A stretch of DNA of 59,998 nt from Ettlia oleoabundans (Eukaryota > Chlorophyta > Chlorophyceae > Chlamydomonadales). Positions 9,757-22,400 of this stretch are shown here, one piece after another. The DNA lies in NCBI GenBank assembly GCA_019693395.1, contig JAAMXP010001106.1, positions 1 through 59,998 on the forward strand, in the 5' to 3' direction. The notes beneath the pieces are model-generated. The model made no database searches and was not told the origin of the DNA. It saw only the letters and a program-made list of their open reading frames with translations. A program made the translations under genes and the position numbers. Each line of letters starts with the position of its first letter. Positions within the stretch are counted from its first letter, which is position 1.

Positions 9757-12700
9757 CGCCGTGCTGGGTACATGGGAGCAGGTGCAGCTGGTGCTATTGC
9801 TATGTTGTACCGTAACGACATGAAGCAGCTGCATTTTGACCTGGCGAGCGCTGCAGGTGTGCGCTAACCCTCCATCGTTGTCACCGCTTCTAAACCAGCA
9901 GTTGCGCTGAGCAGCATAGCAGCTCATAAATGACCCTTCCTCCAAAAGGGTGCCTTGTAAACAGGGCACAGGCCACGCTGTAGATCAGCACTCGCTTACT
10001 CTTCGCCAGCACTGTAGCCCTTCTCGAGGGTCAGTGGCACCATTAGCCTCTCATGGTGCTTCTGCAGCTGTGCCAGCATCACCATCCGGTTTCCCTTGTT
10101 GCGGCAATTCCTGGCCCCTTGGCCACACCCTGGCCTGCCTCGGCATCTTCCCTGCAGGTCCCCTTGTGCGCCTCCTGGATGCTGAAACAGCCCACAGGGT
10201 GGGAATCCTGGCAGCCAAGTATAGGTTGTTCCCTCGAGAGACCCGCCCCGACCATCCATCGCTGAAAACCACCGTGTGGGGCCGAGAGTTCCCCAACCCC
10301 TTGGGTGAGCCTCTCGGCCCAGCTATACCCTAGGGGCTTTGGTGCTGCTGCTACTACTCTCGACGCTGCAGCTCAAAGCTTGCAGGGTCAGATCAGCAAG
10401 GCATCACTGCAGCATGCGGGAGGCCAACCACTGCCTGTCCCGGTCCCCCCTCCTGTATGTGAGACTTCTTACCTTGCATGTGTCAGGCGTGATGGCAGGT
10501 ACAATCATGCACCTCTACTTGTTGTGTTTCCAGGTGTGGCGGCGGGCTTCGACAAGGATGCCGAGGTTGTTGAGCCGATGTTGGCCCTCGGCTTTGGCTT
10601 CGTGGAGGTGGGCAGTGTGACCCCGCTGCCGCAGCCGGGCAACCCCAAGCCGCGCGCCTTCCGAATACAAGAGCACGGGTGCGGGGACTGTGTGTGTTGC
10701 GTAACCGCATCGCTATCCCCTGTTTCTTGCTCGTCAACGTTTCCGGGCTGCTCCCTCTCTTTAGGCATGACAGTACGCCATTGTGATTATGGGTCCGCAG
10801 AATGGCAGTTGACAGGTGGCCTGATCTTGCTGCCAGCTATGAACAGCTTTGTGTGGTGGCAGGCCCGGTATACAGATGCTTACCTCAGTTCATGGTGAAG
10901 GCGAGCGTTCCCGAAGTATCAGACTCATGTGTGTGGAGTACATACAGTACTTGTACCCAAGTGCTGGTTGTGCGTAGCAATAGCAGGAAAACAGTCTGGC
11001 TGTTGTGAGCCTTGATTGCATTTTCAGTCGCATTTTGATTAACGCTATACTCCCTGTTTGGTTCTTGTTACAATGCAGCGCGGTGATCAATCGCTACGGC
11101 TTCAACAGCCAGGGACTGGATGCGGCGCAGGAGCGGCTGGCGGCGCTGCGGCAGCGGCAGAGCCAGGCGGCAGGGTCCGGTGGCTTCCCAGCTGGCTTGA
11201 TGGGGGTGAACTTGGGCAAGAACAAGACCAGCGAGGATGCGGCGGCAGGTGGGCGCGCTCGCTTTGCTTTTGGTTCGTGACAAGGGGACGCTCTTACTTT
11301 GCATCTGGTTCGCAGAAAGGTGGGCACGCATCTTTGACATTTAGTTTGCTTGTGCTTTTGTTAGGTTCCGCTCCAGTTGATCACTTTTGATGCTATTGTT
11401 TTGCTTGAGTTGGCAGGCTGAAGTCTGCACCCTGCAGACAGTGTTGATCAGACCTCCTGAGTGTGCGACAAAGGTTTAACACATATGTGATATTTGCCGC
11501 CTAGGGTATGATGCTTTCCGTAACTGTACACCACTCATATCCACTTCCTGCTTGCCTGTCATGTGCTTGCAGACTACAGCGTGGGTGTGAGCAAGCTCGG
11601 ACCCTTTGCGGATTACTTGGTGATCAACATCTCATCACCAAACACACCAGGTGTGTGCCGTGTTGCGTGTTGCGCCGTCTCTTCTTTGGCTACCTCGCTG
11701 CGCCTTTTTGTTGCTTCTCTGGTATCATTGGTAGACGACGACAGGTGACAGGCTCGTGCTGCATATAGTTTCGACCATGGTGATGCAATTAAGGTTCCTC
11801 GCTGCTGTGGTTGCAATCTGCCTGCATGCAGGCCTGCGTTCATTGCAAGGGCGGCGGGAGCTTGAGACGCTAGTACGCAGCGTGAAGCAGGTGGGTATGG
11901 CTGCATGCAACTGGATGGAGGGAGGTGAATAACACTGGTTCCGTCACTTGAGCTTGCACCTCACAAACCTCTCTGTCTCCCCAGCCTGCCTTAGAGCACC
12001 TGCCTTAGCAGCTTTCCCTGTCTTGCCCTGCTCTACCAGCCCGTGATCTGCCCTTATGCCGCCATGCTCTTCCCTTGACATTGGTTTACCTGTCTGTGGC
12101 ATTCTTATCTGTCCTCAATCAATCGAGTCCAACCCGACGTATGTGGCATTGCCTGCCTGCCCTTGAACTGCAGACACGAGACGGAATGAAATGGGAAACA
12201 AAAGGGGCGCCGCCGCTGCTGGTGAAGATTGCACCTGATCTCACAGAAGCAGACATGTCGGGTGGGTGGGGTTTAAGATCTGCTTGTTTGGGTGCTTGTC
12301 GGTGGCTCAGCAATGAGGGTGTTTACTGGCCAGGTGCACCAGTTTCCATTGGTCGCATTTTGTTGGCACAGCGTGGGTGAGACGATGGGTGGCACTGCTA
12401 GTTGGTGTGAGTATCAGAGATGTTGCCGGTGCTGTGTGGGCGGCCTGTATGCAGCTGTTTGTTTCGTTATGCGCTGCATGCGCACTGGGCAGGAACATGA
12501 CTGCCTTGCCACCTGTCCTCAGCTACTTGTCATGCGCGCAATTGCACTGGAGTGCTGCTGGCCCCTTGTTTGCCTTTTGGGGGCATTGCCGCAGTGTCAC
12601 TGGCGCAAATGGTGCCTTTTTAACTGACCTGCCGGCCTTGCTGCCCTGGGCTGCCTGTCGCACCTAGCGTCTGCAGATATCGCTGCGGTGGCGTTGCAGC

Positions 12701-13754
12701 AAGGTGTTGACGGGCTCATCGTCAGCAACACCACCATCGCGCGGCCGGGGCCTATTGGGGAGCACCCAGTTGGCAAGGAGGTGAGCCCTAACTGCACCAG
12801 GCAGCCTCCTGCAATCGAGGCACGCACGGCTCTGCAGTGGGCCACGACCTCCTGCTTACGCTGGAAGCTGGTCGATTGCATACACTTATATACCACTGGT
12901 GGCATTGCCTTCCCTTCTGCAGCATTGCTGTGCAAGTCTTAGCAGGCTGGCAACTTGAGCGCGCGGCTGCTGTTTTAGTATGTTATCTATGTCAACCCCT
13001 TGCATGTGCCTCACTTTGCTGCAACACCACGCAGGCTGATGAACTGTGAAGGTTTAATTCTTTTATTAACTCCTTTCCTGCGCTTTGTTGTTTTGCTATA
13101 CTGCAGGCTGGTGGCCTGAGTGGGCGGCCTCTGTTTGAGATGTCCACGCAGGTGCTGCATGACATGTATGCTTTGACAGGTGGCAAACTGCCCATCATTG
13201 GCGTGGGAGGCGTGAGCAGCGGCCAGGATGCCTATGTCAAAATTCGGGCAGGTGAGTTGGGCTGGAGTTGTTGGGAGGGCCAGGGCGAGGAAGGTTGGGT
13301 GTAACGCAGGTGTTGCAGCTGGCCAACCAAATCGGCAAGCAGGCAAAACAGGGCAGCGGGTTTATGGCTGGATTTCTCCCGTCAGGCCTGTGCAAAATAT
13401 TCTTTTGCGCAACAAATCGTGTTTTTCCCCAGCCGCCAGCTGCAACCGTGCTTGCCGTCATCCCGCTGCATGAAACCTCTTCATTGCTTGTTTGGTGCAA
13501 CTGCTACAATAGTCTCTTTTAGCAAATTTGATATTATCACTGCAGGCGCATCCCTGGTTGAGCTCTACTCTGCTTTTGCTTATGAGGGACCCAAGCTGGT
13601 GCCCCGCGTCAAGCGTGAGCTTGCAGCCTGCCTTGCACGCGACGGATTCACTTGCGTGGCAGATGCAGTGGGTGCAGACCACAGGCAGCAGGCGCGTGGC
13701 AGCGGCGGCAAACCCAGTGTAGCAGCATCAGCAGTGGAGAAAGCCTTGGTGTGA
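9757..13754 (+). CDS. DHODH: Dihydroorotate dehydrogenase, class 2 (mitochondrial, quinone-linked)
   Basis: Catalyses dihydroorotate to orotate in pyrimidine synthesis, passing electrons to quinone at the inner mitochondrial membrane. The first secure exon carries a hydrophobic anchor ([15 protein letters not shown]) as in class 2 enzymes. Further exons give [92 protein letters not shown] (catalytic Ser region), [55 protein letters not shown] and [14 protein letters not shown] (FMN phosphate site). All joins examined are in phase. The 5' end and targeting exon are not resolved and lie upstream of 9757. A C-terminal extension of about 45 residues after LACLARDGF is longer than I would expect. 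Confidence 0.95.
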
Positions 13755-13922
13755 GCAATATCACGTTTTGGCAGCAGCATGCCTGCTGGAAGGACTCTCG
13801 CATTGGTTCAACCACACTGACCCCTGTAGATATATCACTTGACTTTCATGTGTCGTGACCTGATCTGATAACTTACCATGCTATGCTATTACCCAGTTAT
13901 CGCCCGAAGCTGCCCCTGACAG

Positions 13923-13927
13923 TGTAA
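13923..13927 (+). terminator. TGTAA polyadenylation signal (DHODH)
   Basis: TGTAA about 170 bp downstream of the DHODH stop. It is the standard near-upstream poly(A) element of chlorophyte mRNAs. Confidence 0.55.
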
Positions 13928-14134
13928 ACAAACTAAATCAACAAATACGCCGTGGCTGTCGGGATGCACATGCAGTGCCCAACTTCTTAGCAGTGCCTGC
14001 CAACAATTTTACAGTTTACAGCTCCTGCAGTATACATCGATCAGTCTTGATGGGACTTTCACTGCTCACTCGGTCCACAACACACCACACCAGTCTGGGC
14101 AAAACTTGGGTTGGGAGAACAGCTCGGGAATGTT

Positions 14135-14868
14135 TCACTTGTCGTACTGCAGGCAGGTGAGCAGGCATGCACAGGCAGACGGTTGGTGCCTACTGGTCAA
14201 TTGCAGCGGCGACATGAAGAACTACTAAAGCAGCTGGCCAGTGTTTCTGATGTCGAGGCAGCATTTCAACATCAAACTTTACACACAGCATTTCGTAAGC
14301 AGCCACACACAATCACCTTGTTAAACTTCTTGGCATCACGCTTCTGCATCTGGTTGGCAGCATCGGTGCCTGCACATCATGAAAAACAACGTGAGGCCGA
14401 TAAAGATAGTCGCCAGGGTAGGTGCCAAAGAGCAAGGAAAGTCGCGCAGCTGGGGAGGAACCGGAAGCAAGTGTGCCAGGGTACAGATGTGGGTGCTAAG
14501 GGAGACACGCGAGTTGAAGTTTACCTGGCTTCAGACCCGCGCTCACGGCAAAGGACAGAGCAGTCACGACGATGGCACCTGCATTGATGAGAAGTAGATT
14601 GGCAGATTGAAGAAAGGAGCCATTGGAAGGCGCCCTTCAGGCACAGCGGCTCTTGCGGCGGAGGTGGCGTCGCACCGATGACGATAGCGCCCACGGGAGC
14701 GTCCACGCTGCCTGGTGCTGCATCCGCAAGCTGCATGATCTGAACCGGCTCCAACACTGCACGAGGAGCTGTCAGCTGTGGGCGGCGTGGAGCATTCCGA
14801 GCCGCGGGGCGGTGCTGCACCGGGGCCCCAGCCCGGAAGCTCGACAGGGCGGTGAGTGAGCAGATCAT
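14135..14868 (-). CDS. Small plastid-targeted single-pass membrane protein, about 103 aa
   Basis: Four exons read in phase from ATG 14868 to TGA 14135-14137. Residues 1-40 are a Ser/Ala/Arg/Pro transit peptide (RAGAPVQHRPAARNAPRR). A mature domain then begins near VQIMQLADAAPGSVDAP, with one membrane segment at about residues 58-82 (VGAIVIGAIVVTALSFAVSA). It ends in a short charged tail, GTDAANQMQKRDAKKFNKYDK. The layout resembles conserved small thylakoid proteins of algae and plants. I do not recognise the exact family, and no function should be assumed. The last exon is only the codons YDK plus stop. It is divergent from CLN3, with 163 bp between the two start codons. Confidence 0.8.
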
Positions 14869-14903
14869 CCTATTGTGGGTGTGTAAGAAGCGTCGCAGCG
14901 GCT

Positions 14904-14926
14904 AATGGGCCGAATTCTGGCCCATT
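14904..14926. promoter_or_regulatory. Palindrome of two site II-like elements in a bidirectional promoter
   Basis: AATGGGCC at 14904-14911 and its exact inverse GGCCCATT at 14919-14926 flank GAATTCT. Each arm contains TGGGCC, the site II motif bound by plant TCP factors. It lies 36 bp upstream of the small membrane-protein start and 106 bp upstream of the CLN3 start, so it could serve both genes. The function is inference. Confidence 0.55.
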
Positions 14927-15031
14927 TCCCGAGATCGTATTCGTGACGGAACCAACACAAAAGAAAGCTTTGCCATATACAGCGTTTTCGCCTTTTGGCA
15001 TCAATGATCGGCTTGCGATGAGGGCTACATC

Positions 15032-18000
15032 ATGTTGGAACTAGAGAGCCCGGCCGGAATGACCGTGGCCGGGGAGTCCACCCGCAGTTTGGCCGGCTGG
15101 TGGCTGCTTGGCCTGTTCAACAATAGCGGTGAGAACCACTGACGTGTAAAAACGACATGTGGCGTCGTTCTTGCCTCACTGTCGGGCCTGGCGCTTGCGC
15201 TCTTGGCGGCACGGCGGCTGCCGCCACTGCTGCCACCAACACCAATCTTGCGTTCCGGGATCCCATTTTTACTGCTACCATCTTATTTGCAGCCTATGTC
15301 ATCATGATAGCTGGTGCCAATGAGATCAGCGCTGCAGCAGTAGGCCTGGTATACCTGTGTGCTGTGGGCCCCGCGCTGCTTTGCAAGGCCAGGCAAGTGA
15401 CGTTGCAGCCAGTACAGAACCGGACCCCGCCCTTGCCCACCTAGCTTGTTGGCAGACAGTCAGCTGGGCGGTTGCGGTACCTGCAAGCGTATGTAATGCA
15501 GCATGATGACTCAGTCATGGGACGTTGGACCCGCGCGCGCCCCTCCAGCACCGATTAGCGCTGCTGTTGAGATGGTGGTTTGCTGCCGCCATCCCTATCC
15601 GCAGCGCCCCCTATTGGTTCCACCTGGTGCGCTACACCACCCGCATGCACACAGTGGCACTGCTCATGGCCGCCAGCTACACAACAGGTATGACAGCGCC
15701 GAAAGGCGTCGAGCTTTATGTTGCAAACAGACATGGGTCATAGACCTCAGTTCAGTTGAACAAGCGAGCACAACGGCAGTGTTGCAGCGGTGTTGCCCTC
15801 TTTTTGACTGTCTACGCTTGTCGCGACCATACACACATTGTAGAGCCATGACTGTCCGCTCTGTGTTCTCTGCACCTGCGCAGTTGCGCTATCATCCACA
15901 CGACCCTGGCAGCTGCTGGGGGTGGTGCTTGCTTCTCTGCAAAGCGGGCTGGGCGAGGCATCCTGCCTGGCAATGACAAGCTATTACAGGTACGGCGCTG
16001 CAGGGCAGTACTGTGATCGCCTGACGTTGTCGCGGCCTCATTGATGCTTTGCTCCATTACTGCCTTGGTCTGCTTGGCATCAAGCGTTGGGGTTAGAGCA
16101 TTGGGTGTTTGTAAGAATGCGACTCTTCCTCTGCTTTTAACTAACTGCAATGCACTGCAGTGGGCGGCCAGCAATCACAATGTGGAGCAGCGGCACCGGC
16201 TTTGCGGGGGTGTTTGGATACGCTTGGGTGGCGCTTCTGCACCTGCTGGGTGAGCTGCTGGGCGTGCCTATTGTGACTCCTAGCCAGTGTGTGGGAATGG
16301 TGCTGGACGAGCCATCAAGGGACGAGGCTCAAGGGACAAAAAGTTGCACCTTGTGGACACAATATTGCACTCCATCTAAGCAAGTCCAATCATTCATGCT
16401 GGTTCGAAGCAAGAGAGCCTGTACTTGAACTGAGATCAATGTTTATCGAGGCGGCCTTGTGGTTTGCACTGCGCATCGGCTTAGATGCTGTCGCGTCTGG
16501 CCTTCCTCTCCATTCTTTCCTGCCCCGGCCTGCAGGCGGTCTGAGCTTCACAGCCACTCTACTTGCGGCCAATGCCACCAGCGCCGCTTGGCTGGCAGTT
16601 TACCACCTTCTGCTGGGGCCTCCTGAGCTGCGAGTAAAACAACTGTGGCGTCACGATAGCAACCTTGCCCTACACATTCACAACCATGACCACCACCGAC
16701 AACAGCAGCAGCAGCAGCAGCGAGAGCAGCAACAAGGGCAGCAGCAGCCGTGGCACTTGCCAATTGTGGAGGCGGCAGCAGTGGCAGGAGAGCAAGAAGG
16801 CCCTGGAGACGAGCAGCAGCATTTGCTCCTAGCCCCAGCTGTGACGGACAGTAATGGTCGGCAGCAGCCGGCAGTTAGGGAGCAGCAGCAGCATCCACAG
16901 CAGCAGCAGGGGCGGCAGCCTTTTGAGAGAGGGTTTGATGCAGATGACAATCCTGGCAAGCCGTCCAAAGCGGCTCGCATGTCATGGAGGGAGCGGTTCC
17001 ATAGGACGGGTGGGTGGAAACAAGAGTGTGTGGTATGGTCCCTTTAGCTCCCCTTGGAGCTGAGTGGCTCAAGATTTCTGTGAGGGGCCGCCTGCCCTTC
17101 AACTCTGCGGTAGCAGCAGCAGCCACTGCCTGTGAGGTTGCACCTGCAAGAGTGTTGATGGGCAGGTTGGCCAATGTTTTTGGGAGAAGGCCTGGCTTCA
17201 CCCATCATATTTGGACCGCGCCCCTCGCCTCTGCCGCACTGTATCTTTTTCATGCCGCCCTGCGCCCGAGAACGAACTGCGTTGACCCAACCACCTTGTC
17301 ATGCCTTACACCCAAGTGGGCCTCTTGCAGCCGTGCTCTGGCCCTACATGGTGCCCCTGGTGCTTGTTTATTTCGCGGAGTACGCAATGCAGAGCGGCAC
17401 ATGGACGGCCATAGGTGGGTGGGTAGGTGGGCTGGTGGCAAGGTTGGTACCACCAGCTCCCTGGGCCCTGACTGGGAGTTCTATGCGTGGCGGGGGGGAC
17501 CTGTGTGCGTATGGCGGACAGGCTGCAGTGGACCCATAGGTAGTTACCGTGCATCTGGCTGAGGGAGGCATCACAGCTCACTATAAGGTAAGTCTTCCCC
17601 TACTTCCCTATCCATCAGGACCACTTGACTACACCTCCCATGCAGGTTCCTGCAACTCCTGACCGCTTCCACTCCCCCAGTTGTCTATGCAAGCTCTCCT
17701 GTCACCTCTTACCCCCCTTGCCTCTTTCTCCCCACTCGTTGCAAGCTCCCCTTACACCTCTGACACCCTGCCACTTCCTCCCCGCCTTTCGCAGGGTTTC
17801 CTGTCACCTCTGACACTGCGCGGCACCAGTTCTACGTGTACAGCAACTGGTGCTACCAGGCGGGGGTGTTCCTGTCGCGCTCATCGGGCATGCTGTACCA
17901 GGTTAGTTGATGGAACCTGCTGCGCCAGTGCCGATGTTGCGGTGCTGCTGTTGCTACCTGTGGTGGGCTGGCTGGCTGGCAGCGTGGATGCCTGTTGGCG

Positions 18001-19014
18001 GGGGGTTGCGTGCTGATGTGAAGCGACAGGGCTTGCTCAGAGATTGAAAAGGGCAACTGAAGAGGCTTTCAACCTACTTACTGGGTTGAAAGTAGATAGT
18101 CATTGCTGGACAATGCAAATGCCCTGCCTTTGCTAACCACTCTTCTTCGATTCCTGCATTGCTTCTAAGCTGCCCTGTTTCTTCTCTTCCTTGTGCCTGT
18201 CTGCAGGCCAGCCTGCGGGTGCTGTGGGCCATGCCTCTCATGCAGGTGGGCTGGCTGGTGTTCTTTCTAGTTGACGCCATCCAGCACTTCTGGTACAACT
18301 ACTTTCTCCTAGTGCCCTGCTTCATCACAGGTGAGTGGATCCACGTAGCTCTGTAGGTTGCTTGCCGGCTGCTCTGTGGGTAGTTGGGGCATGCATTCAC
18401 CGTGGTGGTCGCAGGCAGAGCACAAACTGCCTGACTGGGGCTGTAGTAGTGTATTTTAAGCGCACTCCCGGTTTCGTTGCATGTGGAATTGATAGCAGGC
18501 TGGCATGCGGCACGTTATCTGGGTAGATCAGCAGGATTTCCTCCGCCGTTACACATCTTCTTATGGCTCTATCCTACATGCAGGCCTGTTGGGTGGTGCA
18601 GTGTATGTGAATGCATTTACATTGATCAGCAAGGACGTGCCCTCACAGTACAGGTGAGATGTCTCCCAGCAGTACAGTCGCGATATGAAGCGCTGCATGA
18701 ACGAGCCCTTTTCCGTGTAACTCATGCTCCCACACATCAAGGCGTGGCCTGATGCTGCTGTCATTGTTCTTTATCTGTCCATCCCGCTGGTTGCCCAGGT
18801 TCCTGGCTTTCCAGTCCACCGCACACCTGCCAGCGCTGATACGATATCTTTCCACCTGTTCTCCCCTTGTAGAGAGTTTTCGCTTGGCGCCGCCTCGCTT
18901 GCGGACAGCTTAGGAGTGGCTCTTGCTGATGCCTGCGGCATACTCATACAGGGCTGCCTGTTCCGCGCCAACCGCCTCACCGGTGCTGACTTTGGCTGTG
19001 GCGCGAACCCATGA
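15032..19014 (+). CDS. CLN3: Battenin / CLN3 homologue with Gln/His-rich loop
   Basis: Multi-pass lysosomal/vacuolar membrane protein of the CLN3 family. Start ATG 15032 leads to WWLLGLFNNSAYVIMIAGAN, the family's first membrane helix. Then come VGLVYLCAVGPALLCKASAP, LGVVLASLQSGLGEASCLAM, TMWSSGTGFAGVFGYAWVA, WPYMVPLVLVYFAEYAMQSG, YQAGVFLSRSSGMLYQ, FITGLLGGAVYVNAFTLISK, and finally REFSLGAASLADSLGVALAD with a short C-terminal tail. All are recognisable CLN3 landmarks. Exons join in phase if one intron uses a GC donor (15393). The cytosolic loop after LLLGPPELR is expanded by about 130 residues, with His/Asp (HIHNHDHHR) and long Gln runs, beyond the usual family length. It is followed by GCP3 on the same strand. 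Confidence 0.93.
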
Positions 19015-19408
19015 CTGGCTTACTGTGAAGATATTGATGGCTTGTGCTCACGTTATAAGTGCCGCATGCATGAGAATCTTTGTCACCATGCTGGTTTTGG
19101 ATTTGGCTTTGAGCCTTATGGCCGGGTGTGGTTGTTTCAATCGCTTTGCCCCCATGGGTCGGACCTGTCAAGCAGTGTGCCTAGATTCATTCATTGCCAC
19201 ACACACTCAACATTTTCACAACGATAATAACCATTGTTTTGAGATCAGCCATGTAGTATGTGCAATTGATCAAACTCACAAGCCAAGAAATGTATGACGC
19301 ATAAGCATCTGGCGCCAGCGGGGCGGCAGTTGCAACCAAGTTGGTAGAAACGCCGACTGTCCTTTACACTTAGCGCCCTCTTGGTGTTGCAATCACGATT
19401 CTCGCTCC
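19015..19408. other. CLN3 to GCP3 spacer
   Basis: About 390 bp between two plus-strand genes. It should hold the CLN3 3' UTR and the GCP3 promoter. No clear TGTAA and no further gene-like signal. Confidence 0.5.
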
Positions 19409-22400
19409 ATGGCGGCCATACCGCAACACGTGCTTGTTGCAGAAGCCCTCCATCATGCCTCTGGTTTGAACGCTGGGGTCCTGCATGGTCGGCCCGAAGG
19501 TGTTGTGGGCATCCCGCATGCCCACTCCGCCCGGGCAATGGAGCTGGGCTGGCTCCTACGCAAGGTGGAGACGCTGACCGGCTATCTGGCCTCGCGCAGT
19601 GTGGTGCACGAGGCGCTTTGCGCAGCTGCACGGCGTGAGATCAGCAGCTACTACCGCCTGATAGCTATCCTGGAGGGCCAGGCACAGCGGCAGGCCGGAG
19701 GCCGTGCACCAGGCGGCGGTGACGGCGACAGCGGAGTTGAGCTGACGCTGCGCCACCTGCAAGTCTGGCTGGCTGAGCCGCTGGGCCGGCTTCGGATCCT
19801 GGCTGAGTGCTTGGAGGTCGGTTGCACTGCACATGGCGGTCAGCTGATCAGCAGGTTGCATGCGATGTCCAAGCATGGTGACCCGCTGGTGCGCAAAGTG
19901 GTCTCGCCAGTGCTGGAGGAAGTGTGCGTGCCATACTTTAAGCAGATAAGTGCCTGGATCCTCAATGGCACTGTAAACGCAGCCAGCAACGAGTTCTTGG
20001 TGGCCAAGGTGCAACTTGCCCCGCAGCACCGTGACGACCCAGCGGCCACATGGCGGGGCGGCTACACTTTCAATGCCGCCATGCAGCCAAGCTTCTTGTC
20101 GGATCAACTCGCAGCTGACATCTTCACAGCCGGCAAAACAATCGCGTTCCTGAGAGAGTGGTGCGGCGACACGTGCTGGGTGCCCGCCATTAGCGACACT
20201 GCCCAGCAGCTCGCCTCTGACGCCGGCACTTACCAGCAGTTGAGGTACGGCACCTCTGTAGCCTGCATGCCGCAAACTCCACATGCGTGCCCCAGCCTCT
20301 CTGCGATGTTCCATTACACAGGAGCTCATCACGTTCCGGGAGTTTCCAATGGCTGGTGCTGTTAGGTTGATGCTGCATTGGAAATGAGCATCTGCAAGCG
20401 CGCAAGGCCTTCCGCTTTTGCCCATCGGTGTGCAGGTGGTTGGAGACGGCTGTTGGCGATGTGAAGCGTGCAGTGAGCAGCCACTTGCTGGAGATCATCA
20501 TGCAGCAGCACAGTCTGCCCCGCCACCTTGCCGCCATCAAGCGCTTTTTACTGCTGGGCCAGGGCGACTTTGTCCGCGTGCTGCTGGATGCCGCCGGGCC
20601 GGAGCTCAACAAGAGTGCCAAGGACATATCGCAGTACACATTGCAGGTTGGTATCGCAGCTGGCCCTCTCATAGCTTCCCCTCGCATGAAAGGAAGGGAT
20701 TTGCTATGTCTATCCTTAACTCTGTAGAGAGTGGTCGCATTGCACTGCGCACAAGAGTCGTCAGCCTGCATCAGCTGCCAGCTGTGGCTGCTTGACCACA
20801 CATCACATTTCATTACTATGATCATTACAGCTCTGCAATGCCTCATATGCAACCCACCCTATCCCCATCCTTCCTGAGTTCTTTGTTGCCGAGTCCTGCT
20901 TCAACTTCCTACCAGGGCCACCTCGACGCGGCGCTGCGCTCGTCGTCGGCAGCCAACGAGGACGCCGACATTCTTCGCTGCATTGACGTGCGGCTGCCAA
21001 AGACAAAGCCGTTGGAGGGGGACCTGGGCTGGGACATCTTCTCACTGGAGTACCATGTGGATGGGCCCCTGGGAGCCGTGCTGAGCCCAGACGCAATGTT
21101 GGGTGGGTGGGTCTGGGTTGGGGTACTTCAATATTTCTTGCACATAAAACCGTTGTGGTTGCAGCCGCTGGGCATGACTCCAAGCTTTTGAACACACATC
21201 GGCTGCGGTTCATGTCGCACTGCTTGCTAATGCTGTAGTAGCAGCAGCTGCGCAGGCCAGGGCCGCTCCCCAACCATGCAGACTGTCAGGGTCCAACCAT
21301 GCTTAAACCACATCTGCACTTGAACGTGTGCAGGCTGCCCTAACATTTTGAGTACCTCGGCATGTAGTTTTTGCAAGCAGGCTATTTTTACGTCTGATCA
21401 ATTCTGCATCAGCCTTATGTTTGCAGGTTACCTGCGCATCTTCCGCTTGCTGTGGACCATCAAGCAGGTGGAGGTTGTGTTGGAGCAATGCTGGTGCATG
21501 ATCAACAACACGCAGCGGGCGCTCAGCGTGCTGAGAGCGCAGGACCGCATGCACGGTGTGGCGGTAGAAAATGCAGAGCTGGTGAGTGGTAAGCTATGAT
21601 ATATGATGTCATCTGCTGCTGTCCAGGGTTGATCTGTTGCATCACATACGCTTTTCACAACGCTTGCACTGCCTTAGGAGCTGGCACTCCAACCCCACAC
21701 TGGTGCTTCCAGTTGGGGGAGTGCACTGCCTTGGACAGCATGCCGGCATAACTGCGCATGTGTCATCCTAGTGACTTTGTGCTTGTTGCAGGTCTTCCCT
21801 GTGATGCGTGCCTTCCACGCATATCGAGCCGAGATGGCCAGCTTCGTCACAAGCCTGCAGTACTACATCGTGTTTGAGGTGCTAGAGCCTAACTGGGCCA
21901 AGCTCATGGAGCAGCTGCCGCATGCCGCGGACTTGGATGCTGTCATCCAGCTTCATGAGGGCACCTTGCAGGTGAGAGGATGCAGTGCAGGCTGCATTGG
22001 GCAGCGTGGGATGTGGTTTGATCCAAATCTATATGTCCAAGTTGACGCATGCAGCTGCCCGTGTTGGTGGGTCCCTGGTGAAGCAGCTATGGCGCACGTT
22101 GGTGGATCATCAGCTTTGCTGGTTGCCTTATGTTGTCCCTGGTCATAATTTGCACAGTCTGACATGTGTGCAGGCCATCGTGACTGGCATGTTCCTGGAT
22201 GGATTGCCAGCCACGCTGACAGCATTGGGGATGGGTGGAGCAGGGGCAGCAGATGTGCAGGCTGGGCTTCGCAAGGCGCTGCGGGCTGTGCTGGATGTTC
22301 AGGTGCGAGCCGCCTGCGGGCACGCTGGTTTCTACTTACGAAAAAAGATTTTGCAACATGTGTGTATTCTACATTCGCTTGAGTTGTGCGCAAGTCTCTA

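Noticed and set aside
16678..16980. Cys-rich minus-strand frame opposite the CLN3 Gln loop
   Set aside because: CAG repeats read as poly-Cys or poly-Ala on the opposite strand; a codon-repeat shadow.
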